The notes: generated by a model from the letters alone, not told the origin. Shown: positions 1 through 7,922, counted from the stretch's first letter. The stretch: DNA of 29,725 nucleotides from JAAFIP01 sp031428975 (GCA_031428975.1 JANOYR010000131.1:1-29725); one strand, 5' to 3'. Numbers and translations: made by a program.

Positions 1-1
1 A

Positions 2-718
2 CGCAGCCAAAAGCTCAAATACCACGTCCAAACCAGCGGCCGCAGCCTGCACGCACAGGAAATTCAGTTCAACGACATCCGCACCACCCTGCAAGCGCTG
101 ATCGCCATCTACGACAACTGCAACAGCCTGCACACCAACGCGTTTGACGAAGCTATAACAACACCCACCGAAGACAGTGTGCGCCGGGCGATGGCCATCC
201 AGATGATCATCAACCGCGAATGGGGCTTGGCGAAAAACGAAAACCCTTCTCAGGGTTCGTTCATCATCGAAGAGCTCACCGAGCTAGTAGAAGAAGCCGT
301 GCTCAGTGAGTTTGAGCGCATCAGCGAGCGCGGCGGCGTGCTAGGCGCTATGGAAACCGGCTACCAACGCGGCCGCATCCAAGACGAGAGCATGCACTAC
401 GAAATGCTCAAACACACCGGCGAGCTGCCCATCATCGGCGTCAACACTTTCCGCAACCCCAAAGGCGACGCAGTGCAAGAAACGCTGGAGCTCGCCCGTA
501 GCACCGAAGAAGAAAAACAATCCCAGCTCAAGCGCTTGGAGCAATTCCAAGCCCAACACGCTAATGAGTCCCCCGCCATGCTCAAGCGCTTGCAACAAGC
601 GGTGATAGCGAATCACAACGTATTTGACGTGCTGATGGATGCCGTGCGCGTGTGCTCACTGGGCCAGATTACGAATGCACTGTTTGAGGTGGGTGGGCAG
701 TATCGACGGAATATGTGA
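2..718 (+). CDS. icmF: fused isobutyryl-CoA mutase (IcmF), C-terminal part, 5' end outside window
   Basis: Adenosylcobalamin-dependent carbon-skeleton mutase that interconverts isobutyryl-CoA and n-butyryl-CoA. Only the last 238 codons are in view, read in frame from base 2 to the TGA at 716-718. The visible part is the end of the mutase TIM-barrel domain. It includes the family stretch RSLHAQEIQFNDIRTTLQAL (about residues 14-33 of the fragment), followed by DEAITTP and the METGYQRGRIQ segment, and ends in ALFEVGGQYRRNM. IcmF fuses a B12 domain, a G-protein chaperone and the mutase domain; the first two would lie upstream of the window. Methylmalonyl-CoA mutase is the main alternative, but this C-terminus resembles IcmF more. 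It is intact to its stop codon. Confidence 0.85.
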   Translation, partial: RSQKLKYHVQTSGRSLHAQEIQFNDIRTTLQALIAIYDNCNSLHTNAFDEAITTPTEDSVRRAMAIQMIINREWGLAKNENPSQGSFIIEELTELVEEAVLSEFERISERGGVLGAMETGYQRGRIQDESMHYEMLKHTGELPIIGVNTFRNPKGDAVQETLELARSTEEEKQSQLKRLEQFQAQHANESPAMLKRLQQAVIANHNVFDVLMDAVRVCSLGQITNALFEVGGQYRRNM

Positions 719-739
719 CTACATAGGTAAAATACAATC

Positions 740-1006
740 ATGCCCACGATTGCAACCTTCTTTGGAATCATCATCCGCATGTGGCATGATGACCATCCTC
801 CTATGCATATTCATGCGGAGTACCAAGGTTTTGAGGCACTGGTGGCTGTTCAAACGGGCGAAGTTATGAAGGGCGAGTTGCCACGCAAGGTTGCCTCCAT
901 TGTGAAAGAATGGTGTTTACACCACCAAACGGATTTGCTAGACAACTGGGACCGAGCGCAGCGTTTTGAACCACTGAACAAAATCCAAGGAGCTGACCGT
1001 GATTAA
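740..1006 (+). CDS. DUF4160 domain protein
   Basis: Small 88-residue protein of the DUF4160 family, which has no established biochemical function. The family pattern is clear: MPTIATFFGIIIRMWHDDHPPMHIH at the start (an FFGIIIRM strand, then a DHPPMHIH histidine cluster), ETGEV-like VQTGEV in the middle, and LPRKVASIVKEWCLHHQTDLLDNW near the end. The start is the ATG 22 bases after icmF. It overlaps the next gene by eight bases, so the two are probably translated together. DUF4160 and DUF2442 genes often travel as such a pair and have been suspected to be toxin-antitoxin-like. That role is inference here. Confidence 0.8.
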   Translation: MPTIATFFGIIIRMWHDDHPPMHIHAEYQGFEALVAVQTGEVMKGELPRKVASIVKEWCLHHQTDLLDNWDRAQRFEPLNKIQGADRD

Positions 1007-1250
1007 AGTATTAACCTGCCAATCCATCGCTGCATTCACACTTGAATTGAAGTTCTCGAACGGCGAGTCTGGGGTATTTGACGCGAAGAACTACCTAGCA
1101 GAAAAACGCGGCAGTCTACTTGATGCGCTCAGGGATCCCAGTTTTTTTCAGCGCTGCTTTATAGATGCTGGGGCTCTGTGTTGGCCCAACGGCTTGGAGC
1201 TGTCTGGGCAACGGGTTTTTGAATTAAGCAAACTTTTAGAAACGCATTGA
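999..1250 (+). CDS. DUF2442 domain protein
   Basis: 83-residue protein of the DUF2442 family (function not established). It shows the typical layout: an N-terminal strand region, LKFSNGESGVFDAKNYL in the middle, L-x-DPSFFQRC, and the conserved CWPNGLELS tryptophan-proline-asparagine-glycine motif before the end. The start is a GTG at 999-1001 inside the end of the preceding DUF4160 gene. An AAGGAG ribosome binding site at 987-992, six bases upstream, supports that GTG. The overlap indicates coupled translation with DUF4160. It may be the partner of a small stability or regulatory module, but nothing in the sequence proves this. Confidence 0.8.
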   Translation: MIKVLTCQSIAAFTLELKFSNGESGVFDAKNYLAEKRGSLLDALRDPSFFQRCFIDAGALCWPNGLELSGQRVFELSKLLETH

Positions 1251-1339
1251 CGCGCTCGATTGTCATCTTTTTTGCTTGTATGCATCAAGGAAGCGTATTT
1301 TTCTTGGCCATGGCTCACGTCATGATCGATTGACACAGA

Positions 1340-2425
1340 TCAGCTAGCCACCGCCAGTGGCAAATTCAACAACAAATTCTGAGGCTTCACGCGCAGCGTG
1401 CCGTCTGCGGCCATGGCTAAGCCCAGATAGACGGGCTTGCCTGCTACGTCGGCACGCATCTCGGCGGGGTTGATGAAATCTAGCTTGAACAGGCTGATTA
1501 GGCGCTTCATGCGGGCATCGCCCAAGGGCGCTTGGTTGTAGAGGTCGTTGAGCAGTGCGGTGGATTCGGCATCGAGCCCGATGTGCCAGCGCCATGCCGG
1601 GTCTTCTACTTTGCTGAGCGGCTGTATGCGCACCTGTGTGCCGTGAAAGTGCGCTATCCACGCTTCTAGCACTTTGGCCACGGCTTTGAGGGCGCTTTTG
1701 GCGCTGCTTAGCTGCAGGGTGAAGACGTGTTGGCCTTGGCCTACTTGGGATGTGAATTCATGGGTCAGGTCTAGCAGCCACTGGTGGCGGTAGCTGGGCT
1801 TGGCGGCGCTCTCCCAAAAAGCACCCGCTCGCTCGGGGGTGAGCACCTGCATTTGCGCCTCTGTCAATTGCACCTTGTTTTTCATGAGCATGCGGCCTAG
1901 CTCGCCAATACCGCCAGTCTCCGTGGCGTTGTCTAGCGCTTCTAAATCACCGCAAATAATGCGGCCATCGGTGATGGCCACGCGCTGCGGGCGAAACAGC
2001 AGCTCGGCGGCGCGCACCACCTGTGCATCGGGCTCACTCTGCAAAATATGCTGCGCAATGGCCTGCACCACAAGGTCAATGAGCAGCGGGGGAATGCGGA
2101 TACTGCCGCTGCGAAAAAGCTGGGTGTAATAGGCCTCTAGTGTGCCAGCCTGCACCAAACCGTCGCGAAAACGCAGGAAATAGGTGTAGCTCTCGCGGGC
2201 ATCGTCGTCGCGGATTTTGGCCAATGCGTCGGGCAGCACCGCGCCCAGCGGCTGCTCGCGCAATGCGCCGTGCAGCCTGCGCTCAGCGGGGCAGGACTCG
2301 GGCAAAAGAATTAGCTCGGGGCGGTCTAAAAAACTGGCAAAGTAAGCGGCGGTGGGCTGCAAATAGCCATAGGCATCGCACTTTAGTAAATCTAAACCGC
2401 TGTGCGGCCAAAAAGCAAGAGACAT
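1340..2425 (-). CDS. DUF6352 family protein
   Basis: 361-residue soluble protein that I recognise as the DUF6352 family of Burkholderiales; function unknown. It begins with FWPHSGLDLLKCDAYGYLQPT and carries RPELILLPESC, a FLRFRDGLVQAGTLEAYY segment and IPPLLIDLVVQAI, all characteristic of that family. There is no signal peptide or membrane helix. The ATG at 2423-2425 fits the family start. It ends 89 bases from the convergent DUF2442 gene, and I see no clear terminator hairpin in that gap. Upstream of the start is a copy of the dispersed 44-bp repeat (2443-2486), so its promoter or leader lies in or next to that repeat. Confidence 0.75.
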   Translation of the reverse strand: MSLAFWPHSGLDLLKCDAYGYLQPTAAYFASFLDRPELILLPESCPAERRLHGALREQPLGAVLPDALAKIRDDDARESYTYFLRFRDGLVQAGTLEAYYTQLFRSGSIRIPPLLIDLVVQAIAQHILQSEPDAQVVRAAELLFRPQRVAITDGRIICGDLEALDNATETGGIGELGRMLMKNKVQLTEAQMQVLTPERAGAFWESAAKPSYRHQWLLDLTHEFTSQVGQGQHVFTLQLSSAKSALKAVAKVLEAWIAHFHGTQVRIQPLSKVEDPAWRWHIGLDAESTALLNDLYNQAPLGDARMKRLISLFKLDFINPAEMRADVAGKPVYLGLAMAADGTLRVKPQNLLLNLPLAVAS

Positions 2426-2442
2426 GGATTAACTATTAAATA

Positions 2443-2486
2443 TATAGCACACTATGACCATATGACGGTGACATTGTGCAAATTTT
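2443..2486 (+). repeat. dispersed 44-bp repeat, copy A (intergenic)
   Basis: Reference copy of a dispersed element found up to seven times in this window. It has two conserved blocks: an ATAGC..CTAT-type short palindrome, and CCATATGACGGTGACATTG followed by GCAAATTTT. It lies between the start of the DUF6352 gene and the end of the short-chain dehydrogenase gene. Hand-counted identity to copies B (36/44), C (37/44), E (31/44) and F (26/32) shows common descent. Confidence 0.8.
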
Positions 2487-2530
2487 CTATAAATAAGGCT
2501 TGAAGGGGCTTTTCAAAGCGCTCACGCTTA

Positions 2531-3277
2531 CTACCAAGGCAGCTTAGCACCTAGGTAGTCCACAAAGCTGCCCGTGTCAAGCGCTGACAGCCCGTGAATT
2601 ACGCCTAGTATCTCACTTGCGGCCACATCCGGTGATCGCACGTTGAGCCCCGATTTGCCAAATGGCTTCGACAGTGCTGTGTCCACTGTGCCTGGGTGCA
2701 GCGCCACGCAGATGCTGGCTTTGTTGCGCCGCGCCAGCTCTATGGATGCTGTTTTGACGATTTGGTTGAGCGCGGCCTTAGAGGCGCGGTAGCCTATCCA
2801 GCCGCCCAAAGCGTTGTCTGCAATGCTACCCACCTTGGCAGAAACCATGACCACCCGCACATCGCCCTGCTGGGACAATAGCGGGGCAAAGTGCTTGAGC
2901 ACCAAAGCTGGGCCAATGGCATTGATGGCAAAAACCTGGTGCAAATAGTCAGCATCCATATGGGCCAAAGATTTTTCTGGGCCCGCGCCGCCAATGTGCA
3001 ACATGCCTGTGGCGACGATGATTAAGCGCAGCGGCGTATTACTGCATTGGTCCGCTACCCATTGCGCCGCCTGCACAAGGCTGTCTTCCTGCGCATAGTC
3101 GATAACAGGCAAACTGCTGCGCGAGAGCGCCAGCACCTGCGTGTACTGCAATTGGCCGCGCAAACCCTGGGTCAAAGCTGCGCCTAAGCCGCCAGACGCG
3201 CCAATGACCAAGGCAGTAGCTGCGTCGGGCGAAACGGCTTGAGAATCAGCAAAAGATGGGTAAATGGAAGGTGTCAT
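2531..3277 (-). CDS. short-chain dehydrogenase/reductase, C-factor-like
   Basis: 248-residue NAD(P)-dependent SDR oxidoreductase, cytoplasmic. The cofactor glycine motif GASGGLG is at residues 26-32. The catalytic YRASK (Tyr163, Lys167) follows VSAKVGSIADNALGGW, whose Ser146 or Ser151 would be the catalytic serine. The GGWxGYRASKAALNQ and LHPGTVDTALSKPF segments match the C-factor (CsgA-like) subgroup. The substrate is unknown. It is divergent from amn with a 112-bp gap holding both promoters. The ATG at 3275-3277 was chosen because a shorter start would begin very close to the Rossmann fold. Confidence 0.8.
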   Translation of the reverse strand: MTPSIYPSFADSQAVSPDAATALVIGASGGLGAALTQGLRGQLQYTQVLALSRSSLPVIDYAQEDSLVQAAQWVADQCSNTPLRLIIVATGMLHIGGAGPEKSLAHMDADYLHQVFAINAIGPALVLKHFAPLLSQQGDVRVVMVSAKVGSIADNALGGWIGYRASKAALNQIVKTASIELARRNKASICVALHPGTVDTALSKPFGKSGLNVRSPDVAASEILGVIHGLSALDTGSFVDYLGAKLPW

Positions 3278-3375
3278 CGGGGTTTATCGTTTGGTTGCAA
3301 AGTGTAATAGCTGACAAGCTAGGCCACAGGCAAAAAGAGGCTTCGTGCTGCAGTCACTCAAACGCCACACAAATT

Positions 3376-3384
3376 TGTTATGAT
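3376..3384 (+). promoter_or_regulatory. candidate extended -10 element for amn (possibly leaderless)
   Basis: TGTTATGAT reads as an extended -10 (TGn followed by TATGAT, five of six matches to TATAAT). Its last base is six bases before the amn ATG at 3390, so transcription would start at or next to the A of the start codon. No Shine-Dalgarno sequence precedes that ATG. A CAGTCA at 3351-3356 is a poor -35, which is acceptable for an extended -10 promoter. Confidence 0.45.
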
Positions 3385-3389
3385 TTTCT

Positions 3390-4904
3390 ATGCAAAACCA
3401 CACCCACAACCACCACACCTCGCAGCCTAGCTTTATTGCCCCTGCCCAGTTTACGGATGCAGACGCGGCACTTGCCCAAGTTCAAAAAATTTACGAAGGC
3501 AGTATTTCTCACCTCAAAAGCAGTTTGGCCGCCTTTGTAGCGGGCACGCTGGATGCCAGCAAAGTGCGCGCCTGCTACCCCTTTGTACGCCTGCGCACCC
3601 ACAGCATGGCGCGCGCCAGCACGGCTAACAAAAAGCTCAGCTACGGTTTTGTGCAGGGCCCGGGCGTGTACGAGACCACCATCACACGGCCTGATTTGTT
3701 TGCGGCGTATTTGCGCAACCAGTTTGAGCTGCTGCTGAGTAACCACGGCACGAGCCTAGAGGTAGGCACCAGCGGGCAGCCGATTCCGGTGCATTTTTCG
3801 CTGTCGGAACACGACCATATGGAAGGCAACATGCAGCCCGAGCGCCGCGCCCTGATGCGCGATGTGTTTGACCTACCAGACTTGGCCGCCATGAACGACG
3901 ACATTGCCAACGGCACTTATGAAGCACCCGCAGGCCAGCCCCAGCCGCTGGGCTTGTTTACCGCGCCGCGCATCGACTATTCGCTACACCGCCTGCGCCA
4001 CTACACCGGCACTGGCACCGAGCATTTTCAAAACTACGTGCTGTTTACCAATTACCAGTTTTATATTGACGAGTTTGTGAAGCTCGGCCGCGAGGCCATG
4101 CAAAAACCCGATGGCGAATATATTGCCTTCATAGAGCCGGGCAATGTGGTGACACGCCGCGTGGGGCTACCCGCGCAGGCGCTGGATGCTTTGGGCAAAG
4201 AGCCACCGCGCCTGCCGCAAATGCCTGCTTACCACTTGGTGCGGGCCGACCACAGCGGCATCACCATGGTCAACATTGGCGTGGGCCCGGCCAATGCCAA
4301 AAACATCACTGACCATATTGCCGTGCTGCGCCCCCATGTTTGGCTGATGCTGGGGCACTGCGCGGGCCTGCGCAACACACAAGCGCTGGGCGATTATGTG
4401 TTAGCCCACGCCTATGTGCGCGACGACCATGTGCTGGACGACGACCTGCCGCTGTGGGTGCCAATCCCCGCCCTGGCCGAGGTGCAAACCGCCATGCAGC
4501 AAGCCGTGGCACAAGTGACCCAACTGCCCACCAGAGACCTGAAAAAAATCATGCGTACAGGCACGGTAGCCAGCACCGACAACCGCAACTGGGAACTTCT
4601 GGGCACAGCCTATTTAACCCGCCGCTTCAACCAAAGCCGCGCCATTGCCCTCGACATGGAAAGCGCCACGATAGCGGCCAACGGCTTTCGGTTCAGAGTG
4701 CCCTACGGCACGCTGCTGTGTGTGTCTGATAAACCACTGCACGGCGAGATCAAGTTGCCGGGCATGGCCAACCAGTTTTACCGCAACAGCGTGGACCAGC
4801 ATTTGCGCATTGGCATGCGGGCGGTGGAGCTGTTGCGCGAAGCAGGCGCTGACCAACTGCACAGCCGCAAGCTCAGAAGCTTTGCGGAGGTGGCATTTCA
4901 GTAA
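3390..4904 (+). CDS. amn: AMP nucleosidase
   Basis: Hydrolyses AMP to adenine and ribose 5-phosphate in purine salvage and nucleotide-pool control; cytoplasmic. At 504 residues it is close to the E. coli enzyme (484). Many blocks match Amn directly: GVYETTITRPDLF, RIDYSLHRLRHYTGT, NYVLFTNYQFYIDEFV, ITMVNIGVGPANAKNITDH, HVWLMLGHCAGLR, DYVLAHAYVRDDHVLD, ALDMESATIAANGFRF, VPYGTLLCVSDKPLHGE and the terminal LHSRKLRSF. The N-terminal domain is followed by a nucleoside-phosphorylase-type catalytic domain (about residues 250-500). The start is the only plausible ATG. The gene converges on the antiporter gene, with a hairpin repeat (4931-5028) between them. Confidence 0.95.
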   Translation: MQNHTHNHHTSQPSFIAPAQFTDADAALAQVQKIYEGSISHLKSSLAAFVAGTLDASKVRACYPFVRLRTHSMARASTANKKLSYGFVQGPGVYETTITRPDLFAAYLRNQFELLLSNHGTSLEVGTSGQPIPVHFSLSEHDHMEGNMQPERRALMRDVFDLPDLAAMNDDIANGTYEAPAGQPQPLGLFTAPRIDYSLHRLRHYTGTGTEHFQNYVLFTNYQFYIDEFVKLGREAMQKPDGEYIAFIEPGNVVTRRVGLPAQALDALGKEPPRLPQMPAYHLVRADHSGITMVNIGVGPANAKNITDHIAVLRPHVWLMLGHCAGLRNTQALGDYVLAHAYVRDDHVLDDDLPLWVPIPALAEVQTAMQQAVAQVTQLPTRDLKKIMRTGTVASTDNRNWELLGTAYLTRRFNQSRAIALDMESATIAANGFRFRVPYGTLLCVSDKPLHGEIKLPGMANQFYRNSVDQHLRIGMRAVELLREAGADQLHSRKLRSFAEVAFQ

Positions 4905-4930
4905 AGGACCAGACCCAGACTTTTGTACCC

Positions 4931-5028
4931 GCTCAGGCCGGCAGGGCTGCCTCAACTACGCGGCTGTCCCCCGGCCTTTGGCCTCCTCCTTGATGCCGCT
5001 GCGCTGAGGCAGCCCTACCGGCCTGAGC
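4931..5028. terminator. hairpin repeat element, copy 1, at a convergent junction
   Basis: Arms at 4931-4954 and 5005-5028 form a 24-bp inverted repeat with one mismatch, around a 50-nt middle. Read on the minus strand, the middle contains CAGCGGCATCAAGGAGGAGG and GGCCGGGGGACAGC. The same core recurs at 9951-9998 with entirely different arms. It lies between the 3' ends of amn and the antiporter gene, so a two-way terminator is the simplest role. The right arm and most of the core are also translated as the antiporter's last ~23 residues. Confidence 0.7.
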
Positions 5029-6830
5029 AACGTCACCGCCCGCTCTTGCGACATCAGCTCGTCAAGCTGCTGGCGGCCCGCTTTGGCCATGCTCATTAGC
5101 CGCTCTTGGTCTTGGTGGTGCGGCCACATTTCCTCAATTTGCGCGATGTTGTGCGCCCGAAAACGTGCAACTGACGCCTGCGCAAGGTCGTCACCAACCC
5201 CCATCGTCCGCAGCACCTGCGCCGCGCTGGCCAGCGAGGACTCAAAGGTTTCGCGCTGAATCAGCGTGACACCGCGTGCACGCAGCGCATAGTAGTGCTG
5301 CACGTTGCGTGCCCGTGCCACCAATTGCAAATGCGGAAAATGCAGTTTGCAAGCATCCACAATTTCCAGCGTTTGCTCTTTGTTATCTATGGCAATCACC
5401 AGCACTTTGGCCGTAGCCGCACCAGCGGTGCGCAATAAGTCTAGCCGCGTGGCATCGCCATAAAAAGCGCGGTAACCAAAGCGCATCAAGGCTTCTACCT
5501 GCTCAGCATCGTGGTCTAGCACGGTGGCTTTGTAGCCACTGGCCGCCAATAAGCGCAACATAATCTGCCCATAGCGCCCGACACCTGCCACGATGATGGG
5601 GGCCACCTGTTGCTCACTGATTTCGTCCATCTTGACCGTGCCGCATTGGGCAAAGCGCGGTATTAGCCATTTGTCGATGCACACCAACAGTAAGGGCGAG
5701 AGCAGCATCGACAGTGCCACCGTGCCCACCAGCAAGGAGCCCAACTGCGGCGACAAAATCTTCAAGCCCACCGCTTGCTGAAACACCACAAACGCAAACT
5801 CACCGCCTTGCGCCAGCATGAGTATGAACACTGGGCGGTCTTGAAACGCCACCCCCATGGCACGCGCCACGCCATAAATCGCCAGCGCTTTGATGGCCAT
5901 GAAGGCCAGCACCAAAAGCGCAATCAAACCCGGTGAGCGCAGCAGCACACCAAAATCTATGCTCATGCCCACGGCCATGAAAAAAAGCCCCAGCAGCAAA
6001 CCTTTAAACGGCTCAATATCGGCCTCCAGCTCATGCCGATACTGGCTATCTGCCAGCAGCACCCCCGCCAAAAAAGCCCCCAGCGCCATGCTCAGCCCCA
6101 CAAACTCCATCAGCGCGGCAATGGCCACCACCAGCAGCAGGGCAGTGGCGGTAAAAATCTCTGGCGTTTTGCTGCGTGCAATCCAGCGAAACAGCGGGCG
6201 CAGCAGTAGCCGACCGCCCACCACAATAGCCAACACCGCCGCCACCGCGCGCCCCGCCTCCACCCAAGCACTGGTCTCGTCGGCATCCACATTGACGGCC
6301 AGCAGCGGCAGCAGCGCCAAAATAGGAATTGCCGCCACGTCCTGAAACAGCAAAATTGCAAAGGCCGACTGCCCTGAGGGCTTGGCCAATTCATTGCGCT
6401 CGCCCAGTGCCTGCAATGCCACCGCAGTAGACGACAGCGCCAAGCCCAGCGCCGCCACCAAAATCACCGCGTTTGAGGTTTTTAAGCCCAATGTCACTTT
6501 AAAAAGGACATATCCTGCTATGAAAAGCAAAGCAACACAAGACAACACCTGCGCCGCCCCCCAGCCAAATATAGGCCGGCGCATGCTCCACAAGCGCTTG
6601 GGTTCGAGCTCCAAACCCACCAAAAACAGCATCAGCACCACGCCAAACTCTGCAAAATGCAAAATACTTTGCACATCGGTTACCAGCCCCAGCCCCCAAG
6701 GCCCAATCGCCATGCCCGCCGCCAAATACCCAATGATCGCGCCCAGCCCCAATGCTTTAAAAAGTGGCACCATCACCACTGCAGCGGCTAGGTAAATGAG
6801 GGAGTTGATCAGCCAAGAGGTGTGTTCCAT
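4956..6830 (-). CDS. CPA2-family cation:proton antiporter, KefB/KefC type
   Basis: 624-residue inner-membrane protein with about twelve hydrophobic segments in residues 1-380 (Na+/H+ exchanger-like domain: YLAAGMAIGPWGLG, FGVVLMLFLVGLELEP, ALSSTAVALQ, LLFQDVAAIPILALL). A cytosolic RCK/TrkA-N domain follows from about residue 405 (IIVAGVGRYGQIMLRLL, DHDAEQVEALMRFGYRAFYGDATR). The order matches glutathione-regulated K+ efflux systems; the transported ion is inferred. Two oddities: residues 103-115 coincide with a degenerate copy of the dispersed repeat, and about residues 601-623 plus the stop are encoded by the hairpin repeat at 4931-5028. No strong ribosome binding site precedes the ATG. Confidence 0.88.
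   Translation of the reverse strand: MEHTSWLINSLIYLAAAVVMVPLFKALGLGAIIGYLAAGMAIGPWGLGLVTDVQSILHFAEFGVVLMLFLVGLELEPKRLWSMRRPIFGWGAAQVLSCVALLFIAGYVLFKVTLGLKTSNAVILVAALGLALSSTAVALQALGERNELAKPSGQSAFAILLFQDVAAIPILALLPLLAVNVDADETSAWVEAGRAVAAVLAIVVGGRLLLRPLFRWIARSKTPEIFTATALLLVVAIAALMEFVGLSMALGAFLAGVLLADSQYRHELEADIEPFKGLLLGLFFMAVGMSIDFGVLLRSPGLIALLVLAFMAIKALAIYGVARAMGVAFQDRPVFILMLAQGGEFAFVVFQQAVGLKILSPQLGSLLVGTVALSMLLSPLLLVCIDKWLIPRFAQCGTVKMDEISEQQVAPIIVAGVGRYGQIMLRLLAASGYKATVLDHDAEQVEALMRFGYRAFYGDATRLDLLRTAGAATAKVLVIAIDNKEQTLEIVDACKLHFPHLQLVARARNVQHYYALRARGVTLIQRETFESSLASAAQVLRTMGVGDDLAQASVARFRAHNIAQIEEMWPHHQDQERLMSMAKAGRQQLDELMSQERAVTLLRPVGLPQRSGIKEEAKGRGTAA
6487..6522 (-). repeat. dispersed 44-bp repeat, candidate degenerate copy G inside the antiporter gene
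   Basis: On the minus strand this reads CATAGCA..ATATG.CC then GTGACATTG. It matches copy A at 25 of 36 columns without any gap, and both conserved blocks are present. It would encode antiporter residues 103-115 (GYVLFKVTLGL region) in a membrane-edge segment. It is the weakest member of the set and could be chance. Confidence 0.4.
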
Positions 6831-6889
6831 ATATATTCAAATTCAAACGATGCCCACCGCTGTACCTGTCGCGTGCGTAGTATTGGTGA

Positions 6890-7172
6890 ATTCAAGCACG
6901 AAGTGCGCAAAATGTAAACAGCTAGGCTAAAAAGGGATAGCATGCCCTCATTTTTGACCAGCCAGTTGCGAAAGCGCACATGACCCATACCCAATTGGGT
7001 CAAAAGTGAACGATACCAAATTTAGAGGCCAAGGTGTACTTTGCCCATCCATATTGCCCTTGGGGGATGGGACTCAATGAGAATACCAATGCTATAAAAC
7101 GCCGCATGGGGTGTTTTATGGCTTGGCTTTGAAACCGATTAAAGCTTCTACAGACGCACTTCGTGCTTGAAT
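6890..7172. repeat. inverted-repeat-bounded non-coding segment, possible IS remnant or MITE
   Basis: The 18-base sequence ATTCAAGCACGAAGTGCG at 6890-6907 recurs exactly, inverted, at 7155-7172. The 247 bases between hold no convincing gene and contain a further palindrome, ACCCAATTGGGT (6989-7000). This accounts for most of the 418-bp gap between the antiporter gene and the toxin-antitoxin genes. A decayed insertion sequence or a miniature element is the likeliest reading. I found no intact transposase and did not find a target duplication. Confidence 0.5.
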
Positions 7173-7207
7173 CCACCCTTAGCCTGCAACGCGCGTGCTT
7201 ATTTCAG

Positions 7208-7229
7208 CCACAATTTGCTACAATTGTGG
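7208..7229. promoter_or_regulatory. palindromic operator and -10 of the toxin-antitoxin operon
   Basis: CCACAATT-TGCTAC-AATTGTGG is a perfect 8+8 inverted repeat 19 bases before the antitoxin ATG. It contains a TACAAT -10 candidate at 7219-7224. A binding site for the antitoxin covering its own promoter is the usual arrangement for type II toxin-antitoxin operons. The -35 region is weak (TGCTTA at 7196-7201). Confidence 0.6.
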
Positions 7230-7248
7230 TAACTCTTAAAAACCAATT

Positions 7249-7491
7249 ATGTCTACCGTTTCTATGCGCATTGATGCATCTTTGATTTGCGCTGCCCGCG
7301 CAGCGGCCAAAGCAGAATTTCGCACCGTGCAGGGGCAGGTGGAGTTCTGGGCCAAGGTGGGCCGCGCCGCGCTAGACAACCCCGATCTGCCGGCCTCCTT
7401 TATTGCAGAAAGCCTCATGGGCATGGCCGAGCCACGGGACGACAGCACGCCCTTTTTACCCCGCAGCCACACCAGCGCCTTGCCAGCATGA
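7249..7491 (+). CDS. ParD-like antitoxin
   Basis: 80-residue antitoxin of the ParD-like family. The N-terminal MSTVSMRIDASLICAARAAA is a ribbon-helix-helix-type DNA-binding start. The segment RTVQGQVEFWAKVGRAALDN followed by PDLPASFI is the hallmark of the family. It should neutralise the downstream toxin by direct binding and repress the operon at the palindrome 7208-7229. Its TGA overlaps the toxin ATG (ATGA, 7488-7491), so the two are translationally coupled. The ATG is 19 bases after the operator. No strong Shine-Dalgarno sequence is visible. Confidence 0.85.
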   Translation: MSTVSMRIDASLICAARAAAKAEFRTVQGQVEFWAKVGRAALDNPDLPASFIAESLMGMAEPRDDSTPFLPRSHTSALPA

Positions 7492-7769
7492 GCTGGCAAG
7501 TACAGCAAACGCGGCGCTTTACCCGTGTTTACAAAAAGCTGACCAACACCACGCTGATTGCCGACACTGACGATGCCGTGGCCATTGTGGCCGACAACCC
7601 CGATGTGAGGGAGCGCAAAAAAGGCGATCTGGCCGAGCTGTGGGTGCACAAGTTTCGCAGCCAAGGGCAACTGTACCTGCTGGGCTACACACGAGCGGAC
7701 GAAGTGCGCTTGGTCTATTTGGAAGCGATGGGGCCGCATGAAAACTTTTACCGAGATTTGAAGCACTAA
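7488..7769 (+). CDS. ParE-like toxin (RelE/ParE superfamily)
   Basis: 93-residue toxin. It starts MSWQVQQTRRFTRVYKKL, has a middle basic stretch RERKKGDLAELWVHKFR, and ends LVYLEAMGPHENFYRDLKH, which matches the ParE-like toxin family paired with ParD-like antitoxins. ParE proteins poison DNA gyrase and RelE proteins cleave mRNA; which applies here cannot be told from sequence. The ATG at 7488 overlaps the antitoxin stop, which fixes the start. A longer reading starting upstream (from 7287) only runs out of frame through the antitoxin and is not credible. Confidence 0.82.
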   Translation: MSWQVQQTRRFTRVYKKLTNTTLIADTDDAVAIVADNPDVRERKKGDLAELWVHKFRSQGQLYLLGYTRADEVRLVYLEAMGPHENFYRDLKH

Positions 7770-7922
7770 ATGCATGGCTGCTAAGGCTAGACAAGTGCAT
7801 ACGAGAGTAGCCAGCGGGCTTATTTGGCCTCTTTTTGTAAGCCCATTGTGGTCTTTTGGGCGCACACTGTGGGTTTTGGCTGTTAGCAGTAATGGCATTT
7901 TTTAATTTTCAGGAGTTATCCC

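Noticed and set aside
6809..7003. 64-codon minus-strand frame upstream of the antiporter
   Set aside because: It overlaps the antiporter start and one end of the inverted-repeat segment, has no ribosome binding site and resembles no family.
7236..7898. Long open frame (220 codons) on the minus strand over the toxin-antitoxin genes
   Set aside because: It is antisense to two clear family members, shows no recognisable domain and would cover their promoter and operator.
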